A stretch of DNA of 64,000 nt, taken from Paenibacillus plantarum. GTDB taxonomy: Bacteria > Bacillota > Bacilli > Paenibacillales > NBRC-103111. Each line of letters begins with the position of its first letter. The first letter of the stretch is position 1. The stretch is taken from the NCBI RefSeq assembly GCF_013141695.1, contig NZ_WHNY01000037.1, forward strand, positions 1-64,000, read 5' to 3'. The translations under genes were made by a program, and so were the position numbers. Below the pieces are notes generated by a model. That model had not been told where the DNA came from, searched no databases, and saw only the letters and a program-made list of their open reading frames with translations. Shown piece after piece: positions 1-8,550 of this stretch.

Positions 1-26
1 CCTGTTATATGATCTTGCCGTCGTAG

Positions 27-61
27 AAAAAAAAAGCACCCATCCCCTAGGGATAAGTGCT
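27..61 (-). terminator. Rho-independent terminator after obgE
   Basis: On the minus strand a stem of about 12 bp, AGCACTTATCCC paired to GGGATGGGTGCT with G-U pairs, is followed by a run of nine T. It lies just past the obgE stop and ends the spo0B-obgE transcript. Confidence 0.85.
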
Positions 62-67
62 CTTGTA

Positions 68-1372
68 TTATAAATTGTTTTCGTCAAACTCGAAGTCAAA
101 GTCACCAATTTGAATCGTTTGTCCATGTACAGCGCCACGTTTACGCAATTCATCATCAATGCCCATGTTACGCAAAATACGAGCAAAACGCGCGATTCCA
201 TCTTGGGTCGTAAAATTCGTCCGCTTAATCAATTTCTCAATCGACGGGCTCTCGATAACGAATACATCATTATCACGACGAATCGTGAAGTCATTCTCTT
301 CGCGTTTCTCAAAGCGATATACTTTACGCTCTTGCGTCTCAGCAACTCCCTCGACCTCAGGGGCATTCGGGATGCTTTCCACGATGTCAGAAATCTTATA
401 CAGCAAATCTTGAACGCCACCGCGCGTCAATGCCGAAATCGGATAAACAGCATAATCCTTGCCGTCAGCAGCCAACTGCTCTTTGAACAAAGCCAAGTTA
501 TCTTCCGACTCTGGCATGTCCATCTTGTTGGCTACAACGATTTGAGGACGTTGCTCTAGCTTCGCATTATATAGCTTGATTTCTTCGTTAATTTTAATGA
601 AATCCTCATATGGATCGCGTCCGTCTGCCGCTGACATATCCACGACGTGAACGATAACGCGCGTCCGTTCTACGTGACGTAGAAACTCATGACCCAAGCC
701 TACACCTTCATGAGCGCCTTCGATCAAACCTGGCAAATCCGCCATCACGAAGCTTCTGCCATCCCCAACATCAACTACACCTAGGTTAGGCGTTAGTGTT
801 GTAAAGTGATATGCGGCAATCTTCGGCTTGGCTGCTGAAACGACGGACAATAAGGTCGATTTACCCACGCTTGGGAAACCTACGAGTCCAACGTCTGCCA
901 TGACCTTCATTTCGAGGACAACCCAACGCTCGACGCCCTCTTCACCGTTCTCCGCAATTTCAGGAGCTGTTACACGTGCTGTGGCGAAGCGAGTATTCCC
1001 TCTTCCGCCACGACCACCCTTAGCAACAACAACCTCTTGACCATGACGCGTCAAGTCGGCAATAACCTCTTGCGAATCATCATCTATAATCGTTGTGCCT
1101 GGCGGGATCCGAACAACCATATCTTCCGCGTTAGCACCATGCATGGATTTGTTACGGCCTTTTTCGCCGCGGTCAGCTTTAAAGTGCTTCTGATAACGGA
1201 AATCCATCAATGTCCGTAAGCCTTCGTCTACACGGAAAACAACATCACCACCGTTGCCTCCGTCACCACCGGCAGGACCACCCTCCGGTACATACTTCTC
1301 CCGACGGAAAGCAACTAAACCGTCACCACCGTCGCCGCCTTTTACAAAAATCTTCGCCTTATCAACAAACAT
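68..1372 (-). CDS. obgE: GTPase Obg (CgtA), ribosome assembly and stress GTPase
   Basis: Essential P-loop GTPase that binds the large ribosomal subunit and in Bacillus links GTP status to sporulation and the general stress response. The 434-aa protein has the glycine-rich Obg fold (about residues 1-158, with many GG repeats such as [15 protein letters not shown]), the G domain with G1 [10 protein letters not shown]3 DLPGL and G4 NKMD, and a C-terminal OCT domain (about 350-430) typical of Gram-positive Obg. It is the last gene of spo0B-obg, as in B. subtilis, 15 bp after the spo0B-like gene, and ends at a strong terminator. The start ATG gives the canonical N-terminus [16 protein letters not shown]. 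Identity is not in doubt. Confidence 0.97.
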   Translation of the reverse strand: MFVDKAKIFVKGGDGGDGLVAFRREKYVPEGGPAGGDGGNGGDVVFRVDEGLRTLMDFRYQKHFKADRGEKGRNKSMHGANAEDMVVRIPPGTTIIDDDSQEVIADLTRHGQEVVVAKGGRGGRGNTRFATARVTAPEIAENGEEGVERWVVLEMKVMADVGLVGFPSVGKSTLLSVVSAAKPKIAAYHFTTLTPNLGVVDVGDGRSFVMADLPGLIEGAHEGVGLGHEFLRHVERTRVIVHVVDMSAADGRDPYEDFIKINEEIKLYNAKLEQRPQIVVANKMDMPESEDNLALFKEQLAADGKDYAVYPISALTRGGVQDLLYKISDIVESIPNAPEVEGVAETQERKVYRFEKREENDFTIRRDNDVFVIESPSIEKLIKRTNFTTQDGIARFARILRNMGIDDELRKRGAVHGQTIQIGDFDFEFDENNL

Positions 1373-1387
1373 TTCTACACCTCAACT

Positions 1388-2215
1388 TTATATATGAAAC
1401 GGCAATCGCAGCGTGACACTTGCTTCTTCTTCATGCCAATCATCATTCTCAAGCAAATACTGTGAACCTTTCGATGAAAAACGTGCTAAAACCGATTGCT
1501 CAAGTTGTTCCCGATTATAGGGGCCTTGATATACAAAATCAAGCAGTAAGCCATCTTCTTGAACATCAAACTCCAAGCTGAGTGTGCCACTTTCCCCATC
1601 TTCGAATGCCGTATGTTCCTGGATGCAGGCCACCATTTGCCGAACCAATCGTTCAATCAGTCCGTGCTGAATCGGGAGTTGTCCAAGATTAATTTCTTGC
1701 TCCACTTCCACATTCAGCTCTAGCGTCTTTGACTGCACACGGAATTGAAGCAAGTAAGCAATAAAAGAAGGGATTCCCAGCTTGGAGAGATTGCTTTCCT
1801 GCTGCATAGTCATTTTTATTTTTTCCATATATGGCCGCAAATTATCAAACTTCTTCATTTGAATGTAACCAAATAAAATCTGGGTATCATTCATCCAATC
1901 ATGCCGCAAACGATTTACAACGGCAATCAGCTTTAGATGATCCTCTTGCTCTTGCTGCTTCAGCGTAGAACGCCACTTTTCTTCCATTCTACTTACTTCT
2001 AGTCTCCAAGCTGTGTACCCACTTACGAGAATAATTAGTAGAAATGCCACTCGAATAATCCACGGTTCTGTAACCAACAAGCCAGTCAATCCTATGAGCA
2101 CAAGTGCTAATATATAGACCTGTGCGCTGCCCAATTGCTTCATTATCCGCTCGCCCCGTTCTCTGCTTTGTAACCGTTCATCCAGTATATCATGCTGCCT
2201 GGAAAACTTCACCAA
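1388..2215 (-). CDS. spo0B: Spo0B-like sporulation phosphotransferase with N-terminal membrane segments
   Basis: Spo0B relays phosphate from Spo0F to Spo0A in the sporulation phosphorelay. The protein keeps a Spo0B-type dimerisation helix with the phospho-acceptor motif NRLRHDWMNDTQ (His105 in the long form) and a degenerate kinase-like C-terminal domain. The position between rpmA and obgE is the B. subtilis spo0B locus. Unlike the 192-aa soluble B. subtilis protein, this one carries about 80 extra N-terminal residues with two hydrophobic stretches (about 31-50 and 52-70), so it is probably membrane-anchored. The long form begins at TTG with GTG as the next codon and a poor ribosome site. An internal ATG at 2143 (residue 25) still keeps both hydrophobic segments. 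Family call is firm; the start is uncertain. Confidence 0.85.
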   Translation of the reverse strand: MVKFSRQHDILDERLQSRERGERIMKQLGSAQVYILALVLIGLTGLLVTEPWIIRVAFLLIILVSGYTAWRLEVSRMEEKWRSTLKQQEQEDHLKLIAVVNRLRHDWMNDTQILFGYIQMKKFDNLRPYMEKIKMTMQQESNLSKLGIPSFIAYLLQFRVQSKTLELNVEVEQEINLGQLPIQHGLIERLVRQMVACIQEHTAFEDGESGTLSLEFDVQEDGLLLDFVYQGPYNREQLEQSVLARFSSKGSQYLLENDDWHEEEASVTLRLPFHI

Positions 2216-2288
2216 ACAAACGAGAAAACCCCGCCCCGGGCCATCCGAAATGAGTGATCACGGTTAGAGGTTTTTCCTTGCATATTGA

Positions 2289-2326
2289 GAAAAAATCCCT
2301 GGATGAACTCTCGCTCACCAGGGATT
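2289..2326 (-). terminator. Intrinsic terminator between rpmA and spo0B
   Basis: The minus strand reads AATCCCTGG, a 15-nt loop, CCAGGGATT, then TTTT. The perfect 9-bp stem plus T-run sits directly after the rpmA stop, so the spo0B-obgE genes are either read through at reduced level or have their own promoter. Confidence 0.8.
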
Positions 2327-2330
2327 CTAA

Positions 2331-2645
2331 TTACGCTTCTAGAGCTGCAGCTACTGGAGCTACATCAACTGGGTATACGCTCACTTTTTTGCGATCGCGG
2401 CCCAAACGCTCGAATTTCACTACGCCTTGTACCAAAGCGAAAAGTGTATCATCCGAACCGATGCCTACGTTCGTTCCTGGGTGAATTTTCGTACCGCGTT
2501 GACGGTAGAGAATGCTTCCAGCAGTAACAGTTTGACCGTCAGCACGTTTAGCGCCAAGGCGCTTAGAGTGTGAGTCACGACCGTTCTTTGTGGAACCTAC
2601 CCCTTTTTTGGAAGCGAATAATTGGAGATCCAATTTCAAAAACAT
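2331..2645 (-). CDS. rpmA: 50S ribosomal protein L27 with cleavable N-terminal extension
   Basis: L27 sits near the peptidyl-transferase centre. The start chosen is the ATG at 2645, preceded by AAAGGAGG; an upstream in-frame start would add 11 residues inside the prp-rpmA junction. From this start the protein is 104 aa and opens [19 protein letters not shown]. The first nine residues match the Firmicute extension (LQLFA followed by S or A) that the Prp protease removes so that the mature N-terminus can reach the ribosome active site. The body [12 protein letters not shown] and [16 protein letters not shown] is typical L27. It lies directly downstream of prp and belongs to the rplU-prp-rpmA operon. 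Cleavage is inferred from the motif and from S. aureus work. Confidence 0.97.
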   Translation of the reverse strand: MFLKLDLQLFASKKGVGSTKNGRDSHSKRLGAKRADGQTVTAGSILYRQRGTKIHPGTNVGIGSDDTLFALVQGVVKFERLGRDRKKVSVYPVDVAPVAAALEA

Positions 2646-2649
2646 GGTG

Positions 2650-3003
2650 TTATCCTCCTTTGTGATAGATTGTTTCAATCGTTATATAGTCACCGTAAGT
2701 TTGTTCAATCGTTTGTAACATAACGACCATCGATTCTATAATTAACTGCACTTGACCCCAAGTTTCAGGCTGGTTGCGCGCACTATCCGGGATGGTTACA
2801 TCCAGCAGTCCAGGCTCCATCTCATGAATAGGAATCACACCGGTTAAGGATTCTATCGAGTTACATGTACCAACGGAAATCGCTGATACCGCGGCGCAGA
2901 CCAAGTCTTTGCCAGGCACGTCATATTCGGCATGGCCTTCAACTACAAAAGAAAGAATTTGAGGTGAATCCGGTGCAAGACGTTCTATGGTCACGTAGAT
3001 CAT
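2650..3003 (-). CDS. prp: Ribosomal-processing cysteine protease Prp (YsxB)
   Basis: Prp cleaves the N-terminal extension of L27 (encoded next door) and, in staphylococcal phages, some capsid proteins. The 117-aa protein has the family's catalytic pair: His24 in [11 protein letters not shown] and Cys36 in [11 protein letters not shown]. The length matches the usual 105-120 aa. It lies between rplU and rpmA, 11 bp after the former and 4 bp before the latter, the conserved Firmicute arrangement, so enzyme and substrate are co-transcribed. Older annotations call this family DUF464 or YsxB. Confidence 0.95.
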   Translation of the reverse strand: MIYVTIERLAPDSPQILSFVVEGHAEYDVPGKDLVCAAVSAISVGTCNSIESLTGVIPIHEMEPGLLDVTIPDSARNQPETWGQVQLIIESMVVMLQTIEQTYGDYITIETIYHKGG

Positions 3004-3014
3004 AGGCTTGTCTC

Positions 3015-3326
3015 TTACGCTTGGATTTTCTCTACTACTACTCTTGTGTACGGTTGACGATGACCTTGCTTTTTGTGATAGTTCTTTTTCGGTTTGTACT
3101 TATAAACGATGACTTTTGCGCCTTTACCGTGTTTTTCCACTTTCGCGGAAACTGAAGCACCTGCAACCAATGGAGCACCTACTACTAGGCCATCTTCTTT
3201 GGAAACCAAGAACACACGATCAAAAGAAACAACCTCACCCTCAGCAGCGTTCAATTTCTCGATGTAAAGAACATCGCCCTCTTGAACTTTGTACTGTTTA
3301 CCACCTGTTTCAATAATTGCGTACAT
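3015..3326 (-). CDS. rplU: 50S ribosomal protein L21
   Basis: Large-subunit protein of 103 aa opening [18 protein letters not shown], the family signature, with the basic C-terminal half [19 protein letters not shown]. The ATG at 3326 is preferred because GGAGG lies 9 nt upstream; the in-frame GTG two codons earlier is only 3 nt from the same ribosome site. It heads the rplU-prp-rpmA operon behind a structured leader and a sigma-A-type promoter located between it and the upstream RNase gene. Confidence 0.97.
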   Translation of the reverse strand: MYAIIETGGKQYKVQEGDVLYIEKLNAAEGEVVSFDRVFLVSKEDGLVVGAPLVAGASVSAKVEKHGKGAKVIVYKYKPKKNYHKKQGHRQPYTRVVVEKIQA

Positions 3327-3443
3327 TTTCACTTACCTCCTCATGTCTCAGACTCGCCTTGTGCAGGTGACGGAACGGAACCAAATCCATTCGCGTACTT
3401 CGACCTGTTTCGTGCGGTTACAGCATGCCTAAACAACACACTC
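3327..3443 (-). promoter_or_regulatory. Probable L21 leader (ribosomal-protein mRNA leader)
   Basis: About 115 nt of untranslated leader lie between the promoter and rplU. It holds the segment GGCATGCTGTAACCGCAC and a foldable arm in which CAGGT pairs with ACCTG around an internal GGA/TCC helix. Location and shape fit the Firmicute L21 leader thought to mediate autogenous control by L21. The family assignment is from memory and position; a covariance-model search would decide. Confidence 0.55.
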
Positions 3444-3448
3444 CGAGT

Positions 3449-3478
3449 ATTATATCACAGTTATATTTTCATATGCAA
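3449..3478 (-). promoter_or_regulatory. Sigma-A-type promoter of rplU-prp-rpmA
   Basis: The minus strand has TTGCAT, an 18-nt spacer and TATAAT, starting 6 bp from the RNase E/G stop codon, so the ribosomal-protein operon can be transcribed independently of the genes upstream. Confidence 0.8.
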
Positions 3479-3483
3479 ACCTT

Positions 3484-4647
3484 TTATTTGCGTTTCCGAG
3501 TCATTTCCAACAAGCCTAACTTGGTCCAACCTACAATGGTCGTCTTAGAACGATCCTTGCGCACAGCTTCCGCCATATTCGCCATGACCTTCGCTCGATT
3601 GTCTTCTGCATGCATGTCAATAAAATCAACAATAATGATGCCTCTTAGATTTCGAAGCCGCAAGAGCCTAGGGATCTCGATAGCTGCTTCCCGATTAATA
3701 TCTGTAACCGTTTGCTCCAAATCAATAGAACCCGTATATCGTCCCGTATTGACATCAATTACAGTCAGCGCCTCAGTCTGATCGATGATTAAATACCCGC
3801 CGCTAGGGAGCCAGATTTTGCGACGAAAGCTCTGGTTCAGCTCTTCCGTGACGCCGAAATGATCGAACATAGGTGTTCTACGGTCGTAGAAAGCGATGCG
3901 GCCACGCCAACCCGGCTGCTGCTTGCGTAATAAGGTTCTCATTTCTTCAAAAACCTTGTTATTGCTCATCCACACTTCTTGAACTTCATCCGAAATCACA
4001 TCTCGCGCAAGTTTGGGCAGTAAATCCAGGTCTTGATAAAGCTGTGCGGGAACATGCGTTTCATCTCGCTTCGCTAGAATGGTACTCCACACATCGCGTA
4101 AATTTTGCAAATCGTCTCGGATAGCTTCTTCACTTTGACCGATTGCACCTGTTCGAATAATCACGCCTTCACCAGGCATAAGATTACCCTCTGCTAGCTG
4201 CTTTAGCCGCTGTCGCTCTGCTTCAAGATCAATTTTACGAGATATGGCAATATAATCCGCATCTGGCATATAAACAATCCAACGGCCCGGAATGGACACG
4301 TGCGTAGTCACTCTTGCCCCTTTGGTCCCCTGTGGATCCTTGCTCACTTGAACCATTAGCATTTGCCCAACTTCAGCAATATCCGTAATGGACGGCTTAA
4401 TCTTAGGTTGCTTGTCCACATGAACGGGGAGGAGATCGTCTATATAAAGAAAGGCATTCTTCGCAAGTCCAATATCGACGAATGCCGCTTGCATGCCAGG
4501 AAGTACGTTAACGATGCGGCCCATGTAGATGCTGCCTGCCCGTTGAGATTCAAGCGGATACTGCGTGTCATACTCCACAAGACGTCCATCCTCAAGCAAT
4601 GCCGCTTGTGTAAGCTCTGGTGCGCAGTGAATTATCAGTTGCTTCAT
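3484..4647 (-). CDS. Ribonuclease E/G family protein, short form
   Basis: Endoribonuclease of the RNase E/G family (single-strand RNA cleavage, rRNA and mRNA processing). The N-terminal S1-like region (about 35-115, with GSIYMGRIVNVLPGMQAAFVDIG interrupted by typical insertions) is followed by the RNase-H-like and DNase-I-like parts. The metal-binding acidic residues are visible: Asp298 in VIDVNTG and Asp341/Asp344 in IIVDFIDM. The protein is only 387 aa and ends at EMTRKRK, just where other members go on to the cysteine zinc-link used for tetramer formation. No continuation in another frame is seen before the rplU promoter 2 bp downstream of the stop. It follows spoIVFB by 23 bp with a GAGGTG ribosome site. 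The active site looks intact; oligomerisation may differ. Confidence 0.88.
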   Translation of the reverse strand: MKQLIIHCAPELTQAALLEDGRLVEYDTQYPLESQRAGSIYMGRIVNVLPGMQAAFVDIGLAKNAFLYIDDLLPVHVDKQPKIKPSITDIAEVGQMLMVQVSKDPQGTKGARVTTHVSIPGRWIVYMPDADYIAISRKIDLEAERQRLKQLAEGNLMPGEGVIIRTGAIGQSEEAIRDDLQNLRDVWSTILAKRDETHVPAQLYQDLDLLPKLARDVISDEVQEVWMSNNKVFEEMRTLLRKQQPGWRGRIAFYDRRTPMFDHFGVTEELNQSFRRKIWLPSGGYLIIDQTEALTVIDVNTGRYTGSIDLEQTVTDINREAAIEIPRLLRLRNLRGIIIVDFIDMHAEDNRAKVMANMAEAVRKDRSKTTIVGWTKLGLLEMTRKRK

Positions 4648-4670
4648 ACATGTTCACCTCAACAGTTATT

Positions 4671-5546
4671 TTACATGAAAAGATCGGAAACTGCACTCCC
4701 CGGTTTTTTCCCATCTAAATAACCGCCGACGATTTGCTGTTCGGGAAGCACCGCTTGGATGCGCCCTGCTTCATTCACGACATAAATTAAGTGGTATCGT
4801 TCCCGCATAAAAAGCTTCAAAGTCTCCGCCATCGTAAGCTGCTTCGTAATGACAATCGGCTGCGCTCGAGTACCTCGGCTGAGCAACTGCCCTACTCGTA
4901 ACCCGCGCCCCATTAGGAAACGTAGAAAGTGATAGGGAATCTGCCGGTAGGCGTACCAATTGGATACAAGTAGAAACAGGCCTATAGCAAGAATATTGAT
5001 TGGCAGTTGCCCTTGTACGAGCTGAATAATTGACATAACAATGATTGATAAGCTTATGATCATACTGATCCAAACTGAATAGACAATGGTGTTATGAAAC
5101 GACATGATATAACCCAACAAGCCTTGCATGATTTTCCCGCCATCGAGCGGCATCACTGGTATTAGATTGAATAATCCGATCATGAGGTTCGCTTCAATGA
5201 AGTACTCCCACCAGTTACCACTTCCGATATCCAGTGACTTCATAATCAACGCAAGCCCTATCATCCATACGTGTTGAAGGGGGCCCGCTATGGCGACGAT
5301 CAACTCCTCACGAGTAGACGTACTCCCTAGCTCATCAACAATTAAGACACCACCAAAGGGAAGTAATTGCACTTCTTGGACCCTCCAACCGAACCCTTTC
5401 GCCGCGGTTAAATGCCCTAGCTCATGGATAAGTACGATGCCAAATAAAGTGATTGCTTCTAGGAAATACCCCGTTATCGCACAGCCAATCATAATTAAGG
5501 TGAATAATGGATGAAATCGATATTTCGTCCCAGCCCATTTAATCAA
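4671..5546 (-). CDS. spoIVFB: SpoIVFB, site-2 intramembrane metalloprotease for pro-sigma-K
   Basis: Membrane zinc protease that cuts pro-sigma-K in the mother cell after engulfment. The 291-aa protein has the HELGH zinc motif (His41, Glu42, His45) inside a membrane helix and the third-ligand motif NLIPVMPLDGGK (about 128-140), several more hydrophobic segments, and a C-terminal CBS-like regulatory domain (about 205-291, GQLLSRGTRAQPIVI and LIYVVNEAGRIQAVL). It overlaps the end of spoIVFA by 8 bp. The start is TTG. Gene pair and order match B. subtilis spoIVFA-spoIVFB. Confidence 0.94.
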   Translation of the reverse strand: MIKWAGTKYRFHPLFTLIMIGCAITGYFLEAITLFGIVLIHELGHLTAAKGFGWRVQEVQLLPFGGVLIVDELGSTSTREELIVAIAGPLQHVWMIGLALIMKSLDIGSGNWWEYFIEANLMIGLFNLIPVMPLDGGKIMQGLLGYIMSFHNTIVYSVWISMIISLSIIVMSIIQLVQGQLPINILAIGLFLLVSNWYAYRQIPYHFLRFLMGRGLRVGQLLSRGTRAQPIVITKQLTMAETLKLFMRERYHLIYVVNEAGRIQAVLPEQQIVGGYLDGKKPGSAVSDLFM

Positions 5547-6417
5547 AGGTGATCACATCCACCGGATTGATTGTCACGCCTTCTTTCATGACTGAGAAAT
5601 ACAGATTCCCCTTTGTTGGATCTTTGGAAGAAGCTTTACCTATGGGCTCCCCCACCTTCATCCAATCGCCAACAGCTACAGTAACCTCACTTAGTCCACC
5701 ATATAAAGATTCCAGTCCACCAGGATGCCTAATCATAATTGTTAATCCCGTATCCGTGGTTGTACCTGCGAAAATAACCTGCCCCGTGTCCATCGCATAC
5801 ACCGGAGCGAACTCAGCCGTGTTCAATTTGACTCCCTTATGGATTGTCCCATCGTAGCTGATCAACACGCTTCCTTTGGCTGGTGCGAACAACGTACGCT
5901 TCGAGGTACTCACAATCACAGCTTCATTGCCTGCGCGATTAAAGCTTGGAATAAACGAAGGGGTTCCTCCGAACTTATCGGCATACCAAGCGGACAAAGC
6001 CGTAAAGTCATAAGACTGCGTTAGTGCTGCTGTTATGTACAGCTTCCCTTGATTTGCCCATGGCTTGTCTATGTGAAACATGCCGTAAACAGATGCAAAT
6101 AAGGCACCGCTGATGAGCAGCTTAAAAGCGATTCTCCGCGCTGATGGCGGGGTAAGAATTCCTCTTTCTGCATCATCATTCGCCGTATCCATCATGAGCT
6201 TCTGTCTCCAAGCAAATTCAGGGTCCTCCATTCGTCTTCTCCAGTCAGGATCAGCATATAACGGCAATTCCTCTTTTTGTCGTGTTGGCAATAGGAAATC
6301 AACCGACGGAGAGGATCTGTGTGAGCCTCCATTCCCGAGTGGTGCTTCTGACGACGATTCTCGCAAATGGCGAAGTCGCTCTAGTCGCCGTTGCTTTACT
6401 TTATCTTTTATAACCAT
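5539..6417 (-). CDS. spoIVFA: SpoIVFA, M23-like regulator of SpoIVFB
   Basis: Sporulation membrane protein that holds SpoIVFB inactive together with BofA until the SpoIVB signal arrives. The 292-aa protein has a charged cytoplasmic N-terminus (1-92), one membrane helix (about 95-115) and a C-terminal LytM/M23-like domain (about 165-290) with APAKGSVLISYDG and IMIRHPGGLESLYGGL. Typical M23 zinc ligands (HxxxD and HxH) are not evident, fitting a regulatory rather than enzymatic role. Ribosome site GGAGG 7 nt before ATG. Translationally coupled to spoIVFB. Confidence 0.93.
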   Translation of the reverse strand: MVIKDKVKQRRLERLRHLRESSSEAPLGNGGSHRSSPSVDFLLPTRQKEELPLYADPDWRRRMEDPEFAWRQKLMMDTANDDAERGILTPPSARRIAFKLLISGALFASVYGMFHIDKPWANQGKLYITAALTQSYDFTALSAWYADKFGGTPSFIPSFNRAGNEAVIVSTSKRTLFAPAKGSVLISYDGTIHKGVKLNTAEFAPVYAMDTGQVIFAGTTTDTGLTIMIRHPGGLESLYGGLSEVTVAVGDWMKVGEPIGKASSKDPTKGNLYFSVMKEGVTINPVDVITFD

Positions 6418-6512
6418 AGAATCCCCTCCTCATAGACTTTCATTAGTACAGCCTATGTGCAGATGGACAAGATTATGTGAAAAGTCAGCCTTCGTACTGC
6501 TTGCAGCAATAG

Positions 6513-6548
6513 AAAAAGCCCGCGGCCTTGGTAAGGTCACGGACTTCA
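6513..6548 (-). terminator. Intrinsic terminator after rodA
   Basis: On the minus strand a GC-rich imperfect stem, AGTCCGTGACCTT with AAGGCCGCGGGCT around an ACC loop, is followed by TTTTTC. It separates mreBCD-minCD-rodA from spoIVFAB. Confidence 0.75.
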
Positions 6549-6561
6549 CATAGATAAGTTA

Positions 6562-7710
6562 TTAAAACAATTCAGGCGCCCGCTCCTGATGCAGCTTCAC
6601 ACTCATGACAAGGCCTAGTGAAAGCATATTGATTAGAAGCGAGGTTCCTCCATAACTAACGAAAGGAAGTGTAATACCGGTTAATGGCATAATGCCAATC
6701 ATCATTCCAACGTTCTCAAAAATTTGGAATACAAACATAGATACAACACCAACAACGATATATGCGCCAGCAAGCTGAGAACTTTGAATAGAGATCAGAA
6801 TCATACGATAAATAAGCAAGAAATAAATAAGCAAAAGTACGGCTGAACCACGGAATCCAAATTCTTCCCCTACAACAACGAAGATCGAATCCGAATAAGC
6901 GAAAGGAATGAAATTACTGTGAACAGAGGTTCCCTTCAAGAAACCCTCACCATCCAACCCACCAGAACCAATAGCCCTTACCGCGTTGCGTACCTGATAA
7001 TTATCATCATCCGACACATCCTGCGGGTAAAGGAACGTATCTATCCGATCCATCCAGTGACTGAAGCCGTATCCCTTAAGCATATCAAACAAACTATCAT
7101 GAAAATGTTTATACAGCGTAAGTGTCAGGAAACCTACTCCGGCCACGAGAAGAATACTTATCAAAACTTGTGTGTATTTGATATTCCCAATCCATAGCAT
7201 TCCTATCAAAATAATAACAAAAATTATCGCATTCCCTAAATCCGGTTGTATGAGAACAAGCACGAATGGGAGAAGTACAGCTAGCCCTACAGGAATTATA
7301 TCATTTTTCACCTGAAGCAAATCGCCGCCGCGTCTGGCAAGGAGAGCTGTAATGCAAATAATCAAGATTAATTTGACGAGCTCTGCTGGTTGAAATGTCA
7401 ATCCTCCGGGAAGTTCAAACCAGCCGCGGGCACCGTGAATTTTTTTACCAAAAAAATAGACGGCAATCAACGAGACAATTCCAATCCCATACAAATACGG
7501 AGCAATTCGGATAAGTACACGGTAATCGAATAAACTACAGGCTAGAAAAGCAACGAGTCCTACCCCATATAAAATCAGAATTTTCGAAATGCTGATGTTA
7601 ATGGTCGGATGATCGACAGATGAGCTGTAGACCATCATTGTACTTATCACCATGAAGGCAAACAGAATGACTACAATTGGAATATCAATGTTTTTCAGTT
7701 TGGCAAACAC
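6562..7710 (-). CDS. rodA: RodA, SEDS-family peptidoglycan polymerase of the elongasome
   Basis: Polytopic SEDS glycosyltransferase that polymerises lipid II with a class-B PBP during side-wall growth. The 382-aa protein shows about ten hydrophobic segments and SEDS signatures: GARGWFELPGGLTFQPAEL, QPDLGNA, the loop NYQVRNAVRAIGSGG, the conserved acidic stretch VVGEEFGFRG, and PLTGITLPFVSYGGTSLL near the end. Placement after mreBCD and minCD favours RodA over FtsW. Start is GTG with AGGATGATT upstream, overlapping the minD end region with 7 bp between the genes. Ends at a clear terminator. Confidence 0.92.
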   Translation of the reverse strand: MFAKLKNIDIPIVVILFAFMVISTMMVYSSSVDHPTINISISKILILYGVGLVAFLACSLFDYRVLIRIAPYLYGIGIVSLIAVYFFGKKIHGARGWFELPGGLTFQPAELVKLILIICITALLARRGGDLLQVKNDIIPVGLAVLLPFVLVLIQPDLGNAIIFVIILIGMLWIGNIKYTQVLISILLVAGVGFLTLTLYKHFHDSLFDMLKGYGFSHWMDRIDTFLYPQDVSDDDNYQVRNAVRAIGSGGLDGEGFLKGTSVHSNFIPFAYSDSIFVVVGEEFGFRGSAVLLLIYFLLIYRMILISIQSSQLAGAYIVVGVVSMFVFQIFENVGMMIGIMPLTGITLPFVSYGGTSLLINMLSLGLVMSVKLHQERAPELF

Positions 7711-7717
7711 AGAACAA

Positions 7718-8512
7718 TCATCCTATTCCAATAAACTTTTTCATTCGTTTTACCCAGCCTGTTTTGTCCTCTAGCTGCATAAGCGGCACGGTATCGCCAA
7801 CAATACGCCTAGCAATATTCCGATATGCAATGGCAGCGCGTGATGAAGGGTTCATCACCGTTGGTTCACCTAGATTAGCTGCCTTAATTACGTGCTCATC
7901 ATCCGGTACAATGCCTAATAAATCTATTGCAAGTACAGAGCAAATTTCATCGATATCCAGCATTTCGCCTTTTTTCACCATTTGAGGGCGAATACGGTTA
8001 ATAACAAGCTTCGGTGATGATATTTTCTCATTTTCCAAAAGGCCAATAATCCGATCCGCATCACGCACAGCGGCATTTTCTGGAGTCGTCACGACAATCG
8101 CTTTATCTGCGCCTGCAACCGCGTTCTTGAATCCCTGCTCAATCCCCGCTGGACAGTCAATAATGACATATTCGAAATCATTTTTGAGTTCCAAAATAAT
8201 GGTACGCACCTGTTCCGGAGTTACGGCGTGTTTGTCCTTTGTTTGAGCAGCTGGTAATAAATACAGCTCATCAAATCGTTTATCCTTAATTAGCGCTTGC
8301 GGCAAACGACAACGACCTTCCGCAACATCCACAAGATCATAGATAATCCGATTTTCCAGTCCCATCACGACATCCAGATTACGTAAACCAATATCCGTAT
8401 CAACCATGCATACTTTCTTCCCCAGAAGTGCAAGTGCAGTCCCCAGATTAGCGGAAGTCGTCGTTTTACCAACGCCACCTTTACCTGAGGTGACAACGAT
8501 AGCCTCTCCCAT
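7718..8512 (-). CDS. minD: MinD, septum-site-determining ATPase
   Basis: Deviant Walker-A ATPase that recruits MinC to the membrane to block polar division. From ATG 8512 the protein is 264 aa and opens MGEAIVVTSGKGGVGKTTTS, exactly like B. subtilis MinD; a GTG six codons earlier is possible but less likely because GGGGTGAGG precedes the ATG. The deviant P-loop, the switch region DTDIGLRNLDVVMGLENR and the C-terminal amphipathic targeting helix (WVKRMKKFIG) are all present. Sits between minC and rodA in one operon. Confidence 0.96.
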   Translation of the reverse strand: MGEAIVVTSGKGGVGKTTTSANLGTALALLGKKVCMVDTDIGLRNLDVVMGLENRIIYDLVDVAEGRCRLPQALIKDKRFDELYLLPAAQTKDKHAVTPEQVRTIILELKNDFEYVIIDCPAGIEQGFKNAVAGADKAIVVTTPENAAVRDADRIIGLLENEKISSPKLVINRIRPQMVKKGEMLDIDEICSVLAIDLLGIVPDDEHVIKAANLGEPTVMNPSSRAAIAYRNIARRIVGDTVPLMQLEDKTGWVKRMKKFIGIG

Positions 8513-8550
8513 ATTCCTCACCCCAGACACAGTTTATATGTTAAAAACAA

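Noticed and set aside
6562..7710. Calling this SEDS protein FtsW
   Set aside because: Context after mreBCD and minCD, and the length of 382 aa, favour RodA.
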